From: an uncultured bacterium
GTDB taxonomy: Bacteria; Omnitrophota; Gorgyraeia; Gorgyraeales; Gorgyraeaceae
Assembly (NCBI GenBank): GCA_913009675.1
Contig: CAJVXD010000050.1
Span: 1 to 7,821, forward strand
Direction of reading: 5' to 3'
Length of the DNA: 7,821 nucleotides
The translations under genes were made by a program, and so were the position numbers. Numbering within the stretch: position 1 is the stretch's first letter; each line of letters starts with the position of its first letter. The notes under the pieces are model-generated. The model was not told the DNA's origin, searched no databases, and was given only the letters and a program-made list of their open reading frames with translations. Below, in pieces: positions 1-6,132 of this stretch.

Positions 1-57
1 GTGTGTGTAGTTGTATGCAGGACACAGAGGCTTAGATTAGTTGTAGACTCTATGATG
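1..57. other. Non-biological noise upstream of adapter
   Basis: This stretch lies outside the adapter sequence, so it cannot be adjoining genome. It is GT-rich with no gene or motif I recognise. It fits the meaningless base calls produced when a read runs past the end of an adapter-ligated molecule. It should be trimmed together with 58-125. Confidence 0.8.
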
Positions 58-125
58 TTTTTTTTTTAATGATACGGCGACCACCGAGATCTACACTCTT
101 TCCCTACACGACGCTCTTCCGATCT
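58..125 (+). other. Illumina P5 flow-cell primer and read-1 adapter (artefact)
   Basis: Positions 68-125 match the Illumina universal P5/TruSeq adapter, starting AATGATACGGCGACC and ending CGCTCTTCCGATCT. It is preceded by exactly ten T residues (58-67), as in the T10 spacer of the oligonucleotide grafted on Illumina flow cells. This is library and flow-cell DNA, not genome. The biological sequence begins at about position 126. The adapter identification comes from memory of the published oligonucleotide, and the match is complete by eye. Confidence 0.98.
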
Positions 126-126
126 T

Positions 127-879
127 ACAGAGAAATTTAAAAGTCAATTCCTGCATCAGCACTATTTAGGGCACATAATAGATGAAGTTGTAAGAATAGA
201 CCGGTTGGATGATAGATTTGAAGTCTTGACTAAAGGGAAAAACAAAATGCTCGCACGTTCACTGATTATAGCAACAGGAATGAAAAGAAGAAAACTCGGT
301 ATCCCGGGTGAAGAACGTTTACAAAGAAAGGGGGTCTCGCATAGTTCGGTTCAGGATATAGCTCTCTTTAAAGGTTTAGATGTTGTTGTGATAGGCGGCG
401 GCAACTCCGGGATTCAGACGGCCAATGACTTAAACAGGATGGGCTGTAAAGTCACGCTTGCATCAAAAGGGAAACTGATAGGAGACCGGACAGATATCGA
501 TGAGCTTAAAAAAAGTGATAAGATAGAAATATTAGAAGGGTATGATGTTCTTGAAATCCAGGGCAAAGAAAAGGTTGAAGGTATTGTAATTCAGTCTCAG
601 GACATACAGACAAAGAGGCAAATTCTGTGTCGCGGGGTATTCATCCAGATAGGCCTTTTGCCAAATACTGAATTTTGCGATGACCTTGTTGGGTTAAATG
701 AGAAGGGAGAAATAATCATTAATCCTGATTGTTCAACAAATATTGAGGGAATATTTGCCTGCGGGGATGTTACTAATTGTTTCGGAAAAAGAATAGTCAT
801 CGCTTCAGGAGAAGGAGCAAAGGCGTGCTTAAGTGTAAAGAAGTATCTTCTACAAAAGGAGGCAAGTCATGCTAAATAG
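127..879 (+). CDS. AhpF/thioredoxin-reductase-like flavoprotein lacking CxxC, 5' partial
   Basis: This is a pyridine nucleotide-disulfide oxidoreductase-type flavoprotein of the TrxB/AhpF family, expected to move electrons from NAD(P)H through FAD in the cytoplasm. The frame is open back to the adapter, and residues encoded at 127-204 ([19 protein letters not shown]) continue the family fold, so the TTG at 205 is not the true start. About 60-70 residues, including the N-terminal FAD-binding GxGxxG, are missing. Visible motifs are LIIATG, the NAD(P)-binding [22 protein letters not shown], and the C-terminal FAD signature [13 protein letters not shown] followed by [11 protein letters not shown], all closest to AhpF. 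The usual redox motif after GVS (CATC or CPHC) reads SSVQ at 343-354, so both active cysteines are gone. It is therefore unlikely to reduce thioredoxin or AhpC; a ferredoxin-NADP reductase-like or other electron-transfer role is possible. Its 3' end overlaps the next gene by 11 bp. Confidence 0.88.
   Translation, partial: TEKFKSQFLHQHYLGHIIDEVVRIDRLDDRFEVLTKGKNKMLARSLIIATGMKRRKLGIPGEERLQRKGVSHSSVQDIALFKGLDVVVIGGGNSGIQTANDLNRMGCKVTLASKGKLIGDRTDIDELKKSDKIEILEGYDVLEIQGKEKVEGIVIQSQDIQTKRQILCRGVFIQIGLLPNTEFCDDLVGLNEKGEIIINPDCSTNIEGIFACGDVTNCFGKRIVIASGEGAKACLSVKKYLLQKEASHAK
854..862 (+). promoter_or_regulatory. Shine-Dalgarno site for the YHS-CuA gene
   Basis: AAAAGGAGG sits 6 nt before the ATG at 869, inside the end of the preceding coding region. 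This strong site fixes the start codon of the YHS-CuA gene despite the 11 bp overlap and suggests translational coupling. Confidence 0.8.
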
Positions 880-1408
880 AAAAGATGCATTGACGGTAAC
901 TGTACTTTTATCTATCTCATTTATTGTACTCCCTCAATCTTATGGCAGCCAGATGCAGGAGCATGGTGTGGAGGCCGAAAGCACCCATGGTGAAGGTGCA
1001 GGCATTTGTCCGGTTATGCACAAGGAAGCATCAAAGGAATACTCCTACGCTTACAAGGGAAAGACTTATTATTTCTGCTGCCCTGCGTGCATAGGGGAAT
1101 TCAAGAAAAATCCCGATAAGTATATTTCCAGGATTAAAGAAATAAATCTGGAGGCCTTTCAGTTCGGCTTCTCGCCTGATAAAATAACGGTTAAAAAGGG
1201 TGATATCGTAAAGCTTGATGCTACTTCGCGTGATGTCACCCATGGCCTTTATATTAAAGAGTACGGTATCAACGTGCGTTTAAAAAAAGGAGAGACTAAG
1301 AAGATAGAGTTTGTTGCCGACAAAACAGGAGAATTCGATATCCTCTGTTCTATCTATTGCGGCCGGAAACATCACGATATGAAGGCTAAATTAATAGTAG
1401 AAGAATGA
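869..1408 (+). CDS. Exported YHS-domain and CuA-type cupredoxin fusion protein
   Basis: This is a 179-residue protein with three parts. Residues 1-27 look like a signal peptide or membrane anchor (MLNRKD, then a hydrophobic stretch). Residues 46-90 form a YHS-type metal-binding domain (CPVM at 47-50, then YYFCCPAC with C70, C71 and C74, and NPDKY). Residues 93-178 form a cupredoxin domain. The cupredoxin carries all the side-chain ligands of a binuclear CuA centre in cytochrome oxidase subunit II or N2O reductase: H125 in DVTHG, then C160-x3-C164-x3-H168-x2-M171 in [12 protein letters not shown]. This predicts a periplasmic or extracytoplasmic copper electron carrier or copper acceptor with a fused metal-sensing or storage domain. 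No haem-copper oxidase subunit I is nearby. It overlaps the next gene by 4 bp (ATGA). The start is set by AAAAGGAGG 6 nt upstream. Domain calls are strong; the function is inferred. Confidence 0.87.
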   Translation: MLNRKDALTVTVLLSISFIVLPQSYGSQMQEHGVEAESTHGEGAGICPVMHKEASKEYSYAYKGKTYYFCCPACIGEFKKNPDKYISRIKEINLEAFQFGFSPDKITVKKGDIVKLDATSRDVTHGLYIKEYGINVRLKKGETKKIEFVADKTGEFDILCSIYCGRKHHDMKAKLIVEE

Positions 1409-2121
1409 TGAAAAAGCTCTTACGGGACAAGAAGGATCTGGTAATACTGCTCTTAGGTATCCTTTTTCTTATAAAGATTCCTCAGGGAGGTATTCGATTT
1501 GTCTTCTGGGTATTGTCAGGGGTATTAATCGCCGCAGGCTGTGATATACTTATCAAGCGGTTCTTCCTGCATCAGGAGCTTGTTCTTAAAAGCGCCATAA
1601 TCTCAGGCTTCATTGTTTCCGGCATCCTGGATTATCATCAGCCCTGGTTTATCCTGCTTATCTTTTCTCTATTAGCGATTCTTTCCAAGCATATCATCAG
1701 GTTTAAAGGAAGGCATATCTTCAATCCGGCAAACGTTGGACTCCTCGCTGCCTCGCTTTTTGGAATACCCCTTACCTGGAACATCGGATCCAGGATTTAT
1801 ATTACGATAGCTGTGGGCATCTATATTGCTTATTCAATCAGGAAACTGCCGCATATCCTCGGTTTCCTTATTTTTTTTATAGGTCTATTCGTAAGCCAGG
1901 GCATAAATCCTTTTTCGCTCATAAGTTGGTTTTTCATCTTTATTATGCTTATAGAGCCAAAGACATCCGGATTCGGTAAGTTGAGGGGATTCATTTTTGG
2001 CAGTATCGCGGGCATAGCTTCTTTTGTTATATATAGATTTTCTCCACAGTATGATTTTTTTATAGGCTCTTTGTTTGTCGCGAACTTATTTAATCCTTTA
2101 TTGGAAAGGATAAAAAAGTAG
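1405..2121 (+). CDS. RnfD/NqrB-like integral membrane protein, short form
   Basis: This 238-residue protein is dominated by hydrophobic helices (about 11-26, 31-50, 62-75, 80-95, 110-122, 130-145, 150-165, 170-184, 194-211 and 216-230). Family resemblance is to the RnfD/NqrB membrane subunits of ion-pumping redox complexes: [11 protein letters not shown] at 63-73, [14 protein letters not shown] at 101-114, EPKTSGFG at 184-191 (cf. TDPVTSP) and a closing [13 protein letters not shown]. It is clearly shorter than typical RnfD, and I see no S/TGAT-type motif carrying the threonine that is covalently flavinylated in RnfD/NqrB, so FMN attachment is doubtful. Such minimal homologues occur beside other extracytoplasmic redox proteins. 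Translation probably couples to the YHS-CuA gene through the ATGA overlap (1405-1408); two adjacent ATGs (1405, 1408) are both possible starts. A likely role is a membrane partner moving electrons to or from the CuA protein; this is inference. Confidence 0.75.
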   Translation: MMKKLLRDKKDLVILLLGILFLIKIPQGGIRFVFWVLSGVLIAAGCDILIKRFFLHQELVLKSAIISGFIVSGILDYHQPWFILLIFSLLAILSKHIIRFKGRHIFNPANVGLLAASLFGIPLTWNIGSRIYITIAVGIYIAYSIRKLPHILGFLIFFIGLFVSQGINPFSLISWFFIFIMLIEPKTSGFGKLRGFIFGSIAGIASFVIYRFSPQYDFFIGSLFVANLFNPLLERIKK

Positions 2122-2148
2122 AAAGGAAGTAAGGCGATAAGAAGAGTC

Positions 2149-2163
2149 CGGGCACGAGGCCCG
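2149..2163. repeat. Small GC hairpin between RnfD-like and YHS genes
   Basis: CGGGC (2149-2153) and GCCCG (2159-2163) form a 5 bp stem with a 5 nt loop in the 71 bp gap before the stand-alone YHS gene. No U-tract follows, so it is not an obvious terminator. The GAGGCCCGT portion resembles AAGGCCCGT in the repeat at 5317-5356, which may be coincidence. Confidence 0.4.
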
Positions 2164-2192
2164 TCACTAATAGACAATAAGGAGGTGTTGTT

Positions 2193-2351
2193 ATGGCCGA
2201 GAGAGTAAAGGATCCGGTTTGCGGGATGGAGATAGAAAAGGACAGTGCAAAGGGTTCTGCTGAACACATGGGGAAAACATTTTATTTCTGCAGCCCGGGA
2301 TGCAAAGAAAAGTTTGATTCCGAGCCTATGAAATATATGGAAAAGGCCTAG
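2193..2351 (+). CDS. Small stand-alone YHS-domain protein
   Basis: This 52-residue protein is essentially one YHS domain: KDPVCGMEI at 6-14, then KTFYFCSPGCKEKF at 28-41 and a closing PMKYME. Cysteines 10, 33 and 37 give the CGM...FCSxxC arrangement that binds soft metals such as copper in related proteins. No signal peptide is visible, so it should be cytosolic. A strong Shine-Dalgarno (AAGGAGG, 2179-2185) lies 7 nt before the ATG. Its sequence closely parallels the N-terminal YHS domain of the downstream ATPase (DPICGMEV...YFFCSRNC), suggesting duplication. It may act as a copper chaperone or buffer feeding the exporter; this role is inferred from context. Confidence 0.88.
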   Translation: MAERVKDPVCGMEIEKDSAKGSAEHMGKTFYFCSPGCKEKFDSEPMKYMEKA

Positions 2352-2393
2352 GAAGGCAGAAGTCAATAAAGCTAGTAAAGACATAGGTCCGGT

Positions 2394-2430
2394 AATCTAT
2401 AGTCGGCGCAGTTATCAGCGCCTGTAGATT
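2394..2430. repeat. Imperfect hairpin upstream of copper ATPase
   Basis: AATCTA (2394-2399) pairs with TAGATT (2425-2430), and the inner GGCGC (2405-2409) pairs with GCGCC (2418-2422), with a small internal loop and an 8 nt terminal loop. Flanking CCGG-containing sequence could extend the stem imperfectly. Most of its right arm lies within the inverted repeat unit shared with 5317-5356. No U-tract follows it on the + strand. Confidence 0.55.
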
Positions 2431-2519
2431 CCCGGGTCCTTACGGATGTGGCTCTTACGGTTACTCGTCTTGCTCATCTGTCAAGCCGGGCAACGGCTTG
2501 ACAGATGAGAAGTTCCCGC
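2424..2519 (-). repeat. Diverged intergenic repeat, copy A (left of ATPase)
   Basis: Read on the minus strand, this segment has GCGGGAACT, then the 16 bp hairpin, then GATGAGCAAG, GTAACCGTAAG, a 15 nt insertion duplicating CCGTAAG, and GACCCGGGAATCTAC. The plus-strand segment at 5212-5356 has GCGGGAACT beside a hairpin and the same later blocks, matching 34 of 40 positions by hand alignment (insertion excluded). The two copies therefore flank the ATPase gene as a diverged inverted pair. Confidence 0.6.
2473..2509. repeat. Perfect 16 bp stem palindrome in the YHS-ATPase gap
   Basis: The left arm CTCATCTGTCAAGCCG (2473-2488) and right arm CGGCTTGACAGATGAG (2494-2509) pair perfectly around a 5 nt loop (GGCAA). 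No U-run follows on either strand, so it is not a standard intrinsic terminator. It could be an mRNA-stabilising or processing hairpin between the two genes, a protein-binding dyad, or part of an intergenic repeat. The remaining sequence from 2352 to 2591 contains no open frame I can support. Confidence 0.85.
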
Positions 2520-2558
2520 TAGATTAAAGGATAGCTGTCGTAGGGACGATTTATTTCA

Positions 2559-2567
2559 TGATATATA
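2559..2567 (+). promoter_or_regulatory. Possible extended -10 promoter for copper ATPase
   Basis: TGATATATA fits an extended -10 element (TGnTATAAT, 4 of 6 core bases) 25 nt before the ATPase ATG. No convincing -35 box lies 17 nt upstream. It would give the ATPase its own promoter downstream of the hairpins. This is weak evidence. Confidence 0.25.
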
Positions 2568-2591
2568 AGCTAAAAAAAGAGGAGGTGCTTT

Positions 2592-5207
2592 ATGCCTAAA
2601 GACCCTATTTGCGGGATGGAAGTGGCTTTAGATAAAGCCATAAGATTAGAAAAAGACGGCAAGACTTATTTCTTCTGCAGCAGGAACTGCGAGGATAAAT
2701 TCCTGGGTAAAAAACCGGACGAAGGTAAGGTTAAAAGCAGAGCGCCCTTAGGCAATAAGGCTACGATCAATATTACCGGCATGCATTGTTCGAGCTGTGT
2801 CGTGACTATCGAGAATGCCTTAAAGAAGCTTCCCGGGGTATCGGATGCAAAGGTGAATTTTACGAGCGAAAAGGCGTACATAGATTACGACACTACGAAA
2901 GTAACCCTCAAGGATTTACACGAGACGATCAACAAGACAGGTTATAAGACGATTAAACCGAAAGAGGCGTCTCCTGCAGGAGGTACGGCCACCCTGGAGC
3001 TTAAGGTCATAGGCATGGATAATCCTCATTGTCTCAGTACCGTAAATGGGGCATTGAATAGCCTTAAAGGTATAGCGAAGAAGGAATTGTTAGTCAATCA
3101 GCACGCAAAGATTCAATATGACAGCTCGCTCCTTTCCGCCGAAAAGATTAAAGAAACAATTAAGCAGGCAGGCTACGAGCCTATAGAGAAGGAAGAGGTA
3201 ACCCCTGACATGGAAAAAGAAGTGCGGGAGAGAGAGATAAAAAGCCTCAAGGCCAAATTTACCGTATCCATTATTTTGGCAGCCCCTCTTATGTATTTCG
3301 CTATGGCCACAGGATTGAAGCTCCCCCTCGCATCATGGATAGTCAAATATATGGCATTGATTCAGTTTTTCCTTGCTACCCCCATTATGTTTGCCGGATA
3401 TCAGTTCTTTACAAAAGGTGTGACAGCAGTAATTAAAACCAAGACTGCGAATATGGATACCCTTGTGGCCTTGGGTGTGGGCGCAGCTTATCTCTATAGT
3501 CTTTATGTATCCATCGCGATGTGGTTGGGCAGCACCGCGTTTACTATGAAAAATCTGTATTATGAAATAGCGGGATTCCTTATAGCGTTTATTTTGTTAG
3601 GCAAGTTACTTGAATCTCTTGCCAAAGGAAAAACTTCCGAAGCGATAAAGAAGCTTATGGGCCTTCAGGCAAAAACAGCGATTGTTTTAAGGGACGGAGA
3701 GGAAAAAGAAATTCCCATTGAGGATGTTGTTACCGGTGACATCGTTATTGTTAAACCGGGCCAAAAGATCCCCGTTGACGGGATAGTGGTAGAAGGCCAT
3801 TCCAGCGTTGATGAGTCAATGATTACAGGGGAGAGTATGCCCGTTGAAAAACAAAAAGAAAACCAGGTTATCGGTGCTACCATAAACAAGACGGGCAGTT
3901 TCAAATTTAAGGCAACAAAGGTGGGGAAGGATACGGCCTTGGCGCAGATTGTAAAACTGGTAGAGGACGCGCAGGGTTCTAAGGCGCCTATCCAGGAACT
4001 TGCCGACAAGGTCTCTGCCTATTTTGTTCCGGTGGTTCTTGCTATCGGAATAGCTGCCTTTATTATCTGGCTGCTCGCCGGAGAGGGTTTCCTTTTCGCC
4101 CTGACTATATTTATTGCTGTATTGATTATCGCCTGCCCCTGTGCCTTAGGATTGGCTACGCCGACAGCGGTTATGGTTGGGACAGGTATAGGTGCTGAAA
4201 ACGGGATATTGATAAAAAGTGCCGAGTCACTTCAGGTTGCTCATCAGATCAATGCCGTCGTTTTTGATAAAACAGGCACCCTGACGAAAGGTGAGCCTGA
4301 ATTAACGGATGTCATTACTTATGAAGAGGGAGAGAAGGAGGTCTTATCATTGGCGGCATCAGTTGAGAAAAATTCGGAACACCCCTTAGGGGAAGCGATT
4401 GTAAAGGGGGCCAAAACCAGGGACGTTGATTTAAGAGAAGTGACGGACTTTGAAGCTATAACAGGTAAAGGTGTAAGTGCAAAGATCGAGGGAAATAAAA
4501 TTTTCTTAGGTAATAGACGCCTGATGCAGGAACGGGGTATCGATATCTCAAAGGCCATAGCCGACCTGGAGAAATTAGAAAACGAAGGCAAAACGGCTAT
4601 GTTCGTAGCCAGGGATACCCGCTTAATAGGTATAGTTGCTGTAGCGGACACCTTAAAAGATTTTTCCGGGAAGGCTATAGCAAGGCTGAGGTCCATGGGC
4701 AAACAGGTCATTATGATAACAGGGGATAACAAACGGACTGCACAGGCGATAGCGAAACAGCTTGATATCGATCGAGTCTTAGCCGAGGTGCTTCCTAAGG
4801 ATAAGGCGAAAGAGATTAAAAATCTCCAGGAAGAGGGACTGAAGGTTGCAATGGTTGGCGACGGCATCAACGATGCCCCTGCCTTGACGCAGGCAGATAT
4901 TGGTCTAGCCATTGGGACAGGGACGGATGTGGCTATAGAGTCAGCGGATATTGTCCTTATAAAAGATGATTTAAGGGATGTTGTTATGGCTATAGACCTA
5001 TCCCGCTATGCGATGAAAAAGATAAGACAGAATCTATTCTGGGCCTTCTTTTATAATATAGCCGGCATCCCTATTGCGGCAGGGATACTCTATCCATTTA
5101 CAGGGTTCCTCTTAAATCCTCTGATTGCCGGAGCAGCGATGGCATTTAGTTCTGTTTCAGTAGTGAGCAATTCGCTTTTGATGAAAAAATATAAAAGGAA
5201 TATCTAA
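2592..5207 (+). CDS. copA: Cu+-exporting P1B-type ATPase with YHS and two HMA domains
   Basis: This ATP-driven transmembrane pump of 871 residues should export Cu(I) from the cytoplasm. In order it has a YHS domain (1-45; CGM at 7-9, C29, C33), HMA domain 1 (57-120; GMHCSSC at 63-69), HMA domain 2 (133-198; GMDNPHC at 141-147, with Asn replacing the first cysteine), and eight expected membrane helices. The actuator loop has TGES at 412-415, the transport motif is CPC at 515-517, phosphorylation is at D559 in DKTGTLTKG, the nucleotide domain has HP at 597-598, and the hinge is GDGIND at 756-761. YN at 821-822 and M850 with S853/S854 are the helix 7 and 8 residues that mark Cu+ pumps (P1B-1). 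The Shine-Dalgarno AGAGGAGGTG (2578-2587) fixes the ATG start. The small YHS protein precedes it and a Cys-rich protein follows. Silver transport is a possible alternative. The protein appears intact. Confidence 0.95.
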   Translation: MPKDPICGMEVALDKAIRLEKDGKTYFFCSRNCEDKFLGKKPDEGKVKSRAPLGNKATINITGMHCSSCVVTIENALKKLPGVSDAKVNFTSEKAYIDYDTTKVTLKDLHETINKTGYKTIKPKEASPAGGTATLELKVIGMDNPHCLSTVNGALNSLKGIAKKELLVNQHAKIQYDSSLLSAEKIKETIKQAGYEPIEKEEVTPDMEKEVREREIKSLKAKFTVSIILAAPLMYFAMATGLKLPLASWIVKYMALIQFFLATPIMFAGYQFFTKGVTAVIKTKTANMDTLVALGVGAAYLYSLYVSIAMWLGSTAFTMKNLYYEIAGFLIAFILLGKLLESLAKGKTSEAIKKLMGLQAKTAIVLRDGEEKEIPIEDVVTGDIVIVKPGQKIPVDGIVVEGHSSVDESMITGESMPVEKQKENQVIGATINKTGSFKFKATKVGKDTALAQIVKLVEDAQGSKAPIQELADKVSAYFVPVVLAIGIAAFIIWLLAGEGFLFALTIFIAVLIIACPCALGLATPTAVMVGTGIGAENGILIKSAESLQVAHQINAVVFDKTGTLTKGEPELTDVITYEEGEKEVLSLAASVEKNSEHPLGEAIVKGAKTRDVDLREVTDFEAITGKGVSAKIEGNKIFLGNRRLMQERGIDISKAIADLEKLENEGKTAMFVARDTRLIGIVAVADTLKDFSGKAIARLRSMGKQVIMITGDNKRTAQAIAKQLDIDRVLAEVLPKDKAKEIKNLQEEGLKVAMVGDGINDAPALTQADIGLAIGTGTDVAIESADIVLIKDDLRDVVMAIDLSRYAMKKIRQNLFWAFFYNIAGIPIAAGILYPFTGFLLNPLIAGAAMAFSSVSVVSNSLLMKKYKRNI

Positions 5208-5210
5208 TCC

Positions 5211-5252
5211 GGCGGGAACTCCCCGCCTGTAAAGGCGGGGATGAAGGCCGCC
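5211..5252. repeat. Competing GC-rich hairpins just after the ATPase stop
   Basis: Four mutually complementary arms lie directly behind the ATPase stop: GGCGGG (5211-5216), CCCCGCC (5221-5227), GGCGGGG (5234-5240) and CCGCC (5248-5252). The best stem pairs 5220-5227 with 5234-5241 (8 bp, 6 nt loop). Pairing 5211-5216 with 5222-5227, or 5234-5238 with 5248-5252, would exclude it. There is no U-tract, so classical intrinsic termination is not supported; attenuation-like switching or 3' end protection is possible. Confidence 0.65.
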
Positions 5253-5356
5253 CAGCCCTACAAACAACTTATCTTTTGGCCGAACTGCCTTCAACACCCT
5301 GTCCACCTGCCTGAGGGATGAGCAAGGCCCGTAACAGTAAGGACGCGGGGATCTAC
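5212..5356 (+). repeat. Diverged intergenic repeat, copy B (right of ATPase)
   Basis: This is the counterpart of the inverted segment at 2424-2519. It starts with GCGGGAACT (5212-5220) beside a hairpin. Its strongest block is 5317-5356, with GATGAGCAAG, CGTAACAGTAAG and GACGCGGGGATCTAC. GGGGATGAAGGCCG at 5237-5250 resembles a partial second copy of the GATGAGCAAGG block. The rest of 5208-5398 has no supportable coding frame. Confidence 0.55.
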
Positions 5357-5398
5357 GAAGGCCTTTCGGTGCAATAGCATAAGCAAAATTTAGAGGTC

Positions 5399-5578
5399 AT
5401 GTCCAAGGCTAATATTAAGTGCCCAAAGTGTAATCATATCCAGGAGATAGAGATCCCTGAGGACCGCTGCCTGCCCTTTTACAGATGTGAACAGTGCCAA
5501 AAAATTATCTCTACCCCTAAAGATATCTGTTGCGTGATCTGCGCTTATTCCGACAAGAAATGCCCTGCTGTTAATTGA
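5399..5578 (+). CDS. Small cysteine-rich zinc-ribbon-like protein
   Basis: This 59-residue protein has nine cysteines: C8 and C11 (KCPKC), C24, C30 and C33 (CLPFYRCEQC), C44, C45 and C48 (DICCVIC), and C55 (KCPA). The layout CPxC...C..fyxCxxC...GDCCxxCxY...CP matches, from memory, a widespread family of small proteins with a GDCCVFCSYG-like motif often found beside heavy-metal genes; here G is replaced by D-I in KDICCVICAYSDKKCP. It probably binds zinc or copper in the cytosol. The ATG is the only possible start, since an in-frame TAG lies at 5375-5377 with no ATG, GTG or TTG between. The Shine-Dalgarno is weak and close (AGAGG, 5392-5396, 2 nt spacing). It follows the copper ATPase by 191 bp, which suggests a role in metal handling; the function is unproven. 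Confidence 0.8.
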   Translation: MSKANIKCPKCNHIQEIEIPEDRCLPFYRCEQCQKIISTPKDICCVICAYSDKKCPAVN

Positions 5579-5661
5579 GTTTGTCGTCCGGCTTCAGCCC
5601 TTCCGCGTTTTTACCTGTCCGTGCCCCAGACCGACTCCCCCCCCAGGTAAGAAGGATTGAC

Positions 5662-5690
5662 TTGATTCGATAGTTAACAGACGTTATAAT
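5662..5690 (+). promoter_or_regulatory. Sigma-70-type promoter with no evident gene
   Basis: TTGATT (5662-5667), a 17 nt spacer and a perfect TATAAT (5685-5690) make a good sigma-70-type promoter pointing right. No credible coding region follows on that strand before 6286. A transcript would run antisense to the leftward gene at 5785-6126. Only tiny frames start nearby (12 codons at 5711, 41 codons at 5770). The region 5579-5784 otherwise shows only a run of eight C residues (5637-5644). Confidence 0.5.
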
Positions 5691-5784
5691 ATGTCTCAAA
5701 GGTTAATATCATGAAATCTTCGGCCCAATCTTTGCGGGGAAAGCAATAGGGTGATCTCGTAGGAAGAAAATGATATTTGTTTTG

Positions 5785-6126
5785 TTAGAAGGGAAACGTC
5801 AACAGACGAAGAGAGGCAAAAGAGAACGTAACCAACAGCGAGGCAATAATAATTGTCAGCACAAATTGAAGTATGGCTATAGCAATGCCTTTTAGATAGG
5901 TAGTTTTCATGGCAATGGAGTAGGCCAATGCCGCGATAAAAGGGCTAAGGATATATCCATAGATAGAAACACTTCGGCCTATAAATTGAAACAAAGATGC
6001 TAACAGTATAGCTAGAAGGCACCAGGCGAAACCGGTTCTTTTGGCATCAACCATTTTCCCGGCGAGGTGAACGGGAAGGATGATAATTAGGATTACTATT
6101 AGAAATCCTACTATAAATTCTATCAT
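5785..6126 (-). CDS. Small four-helix membrane protein, unknown function
   Basis: I do not recognise this 113-residue protein. It is almost entirely hydrophobic, with about four membrane helices: 2-21 (EFIVGFLIVILIIILPV), 32-50, 54-73 and 77-104. Short polar links contain GKMVDAKRT and GRSVSIYG. It has no cysteine pairs or known catalytic motif. It is the only leftward gene in the window and separates the metal genes from the sugar transporter. The ATG at 6126 is the earliest possible start, because an in-frame TAA lies only four codons upstream. There is no Shine-Dalgarno sequence, and a promoter sits directly before the ATG, so the mRNA may be leaderless. The hydrophobic pattern and a good promoter argue that it is a real gene. 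Confidence 0.7.
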   Translation of the reverse strand: MIEFIVGFLIVILIIILPVHLAGKMVDAKRTGFAWCLLAILLASLFQFIGRSVSIYGYILSPFIAALAYSIAMKTTYLKGIAIAILQFVLTIIIASLLVTFSFASLRLLTFPF

Positions 6127-6132
6127 CTTTAT

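Noticed and set aside
205..207. TTG as the start of the flavoprotein gene
   Set aside because: The frame stays open to the adapter and the upstream residues align with the TrxB/AhpF fold, so the true start lies off the contig.
1830..2384. Minus-strand 184-codon open frame
   Set aside because: It is antisense to the RnfD-like gene and the YHS gene and has no recognisable motifs; it is a shadow of real genes on the other strand.
2498..2526. TTGACA in the palindrome as a -35 box for the ATPase gene
   Set aside because: No acceptable -10 hexamer lies 16-19 nt downstream; the match is a by-product of the palindrome arm.
4319..4912. Minus-strand 197-codon open frame inside the ATPase gene
   Set aside because: It is antisense to the highly conserved P- and N-domains of the ATPase; its serine/alanine-rich composition is typical of a shadow frame.
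5583..5612. Possible terminator after the Cys-rich gene (GGCTTCAGCC then GCGTTTTT)
   Set aside because: The stem is only 3-4 bp and is separated from the T-run by unpaired bases, too weak for an intrinsic terminator.
5770..5895. 41-codon rightward frame after AGGAAG
   Set aside because: It is antisense to the end of the membrane protein gene, has a short 3 nt spacer and no recognisable features; kept only as a possibility under the orphan promoter.
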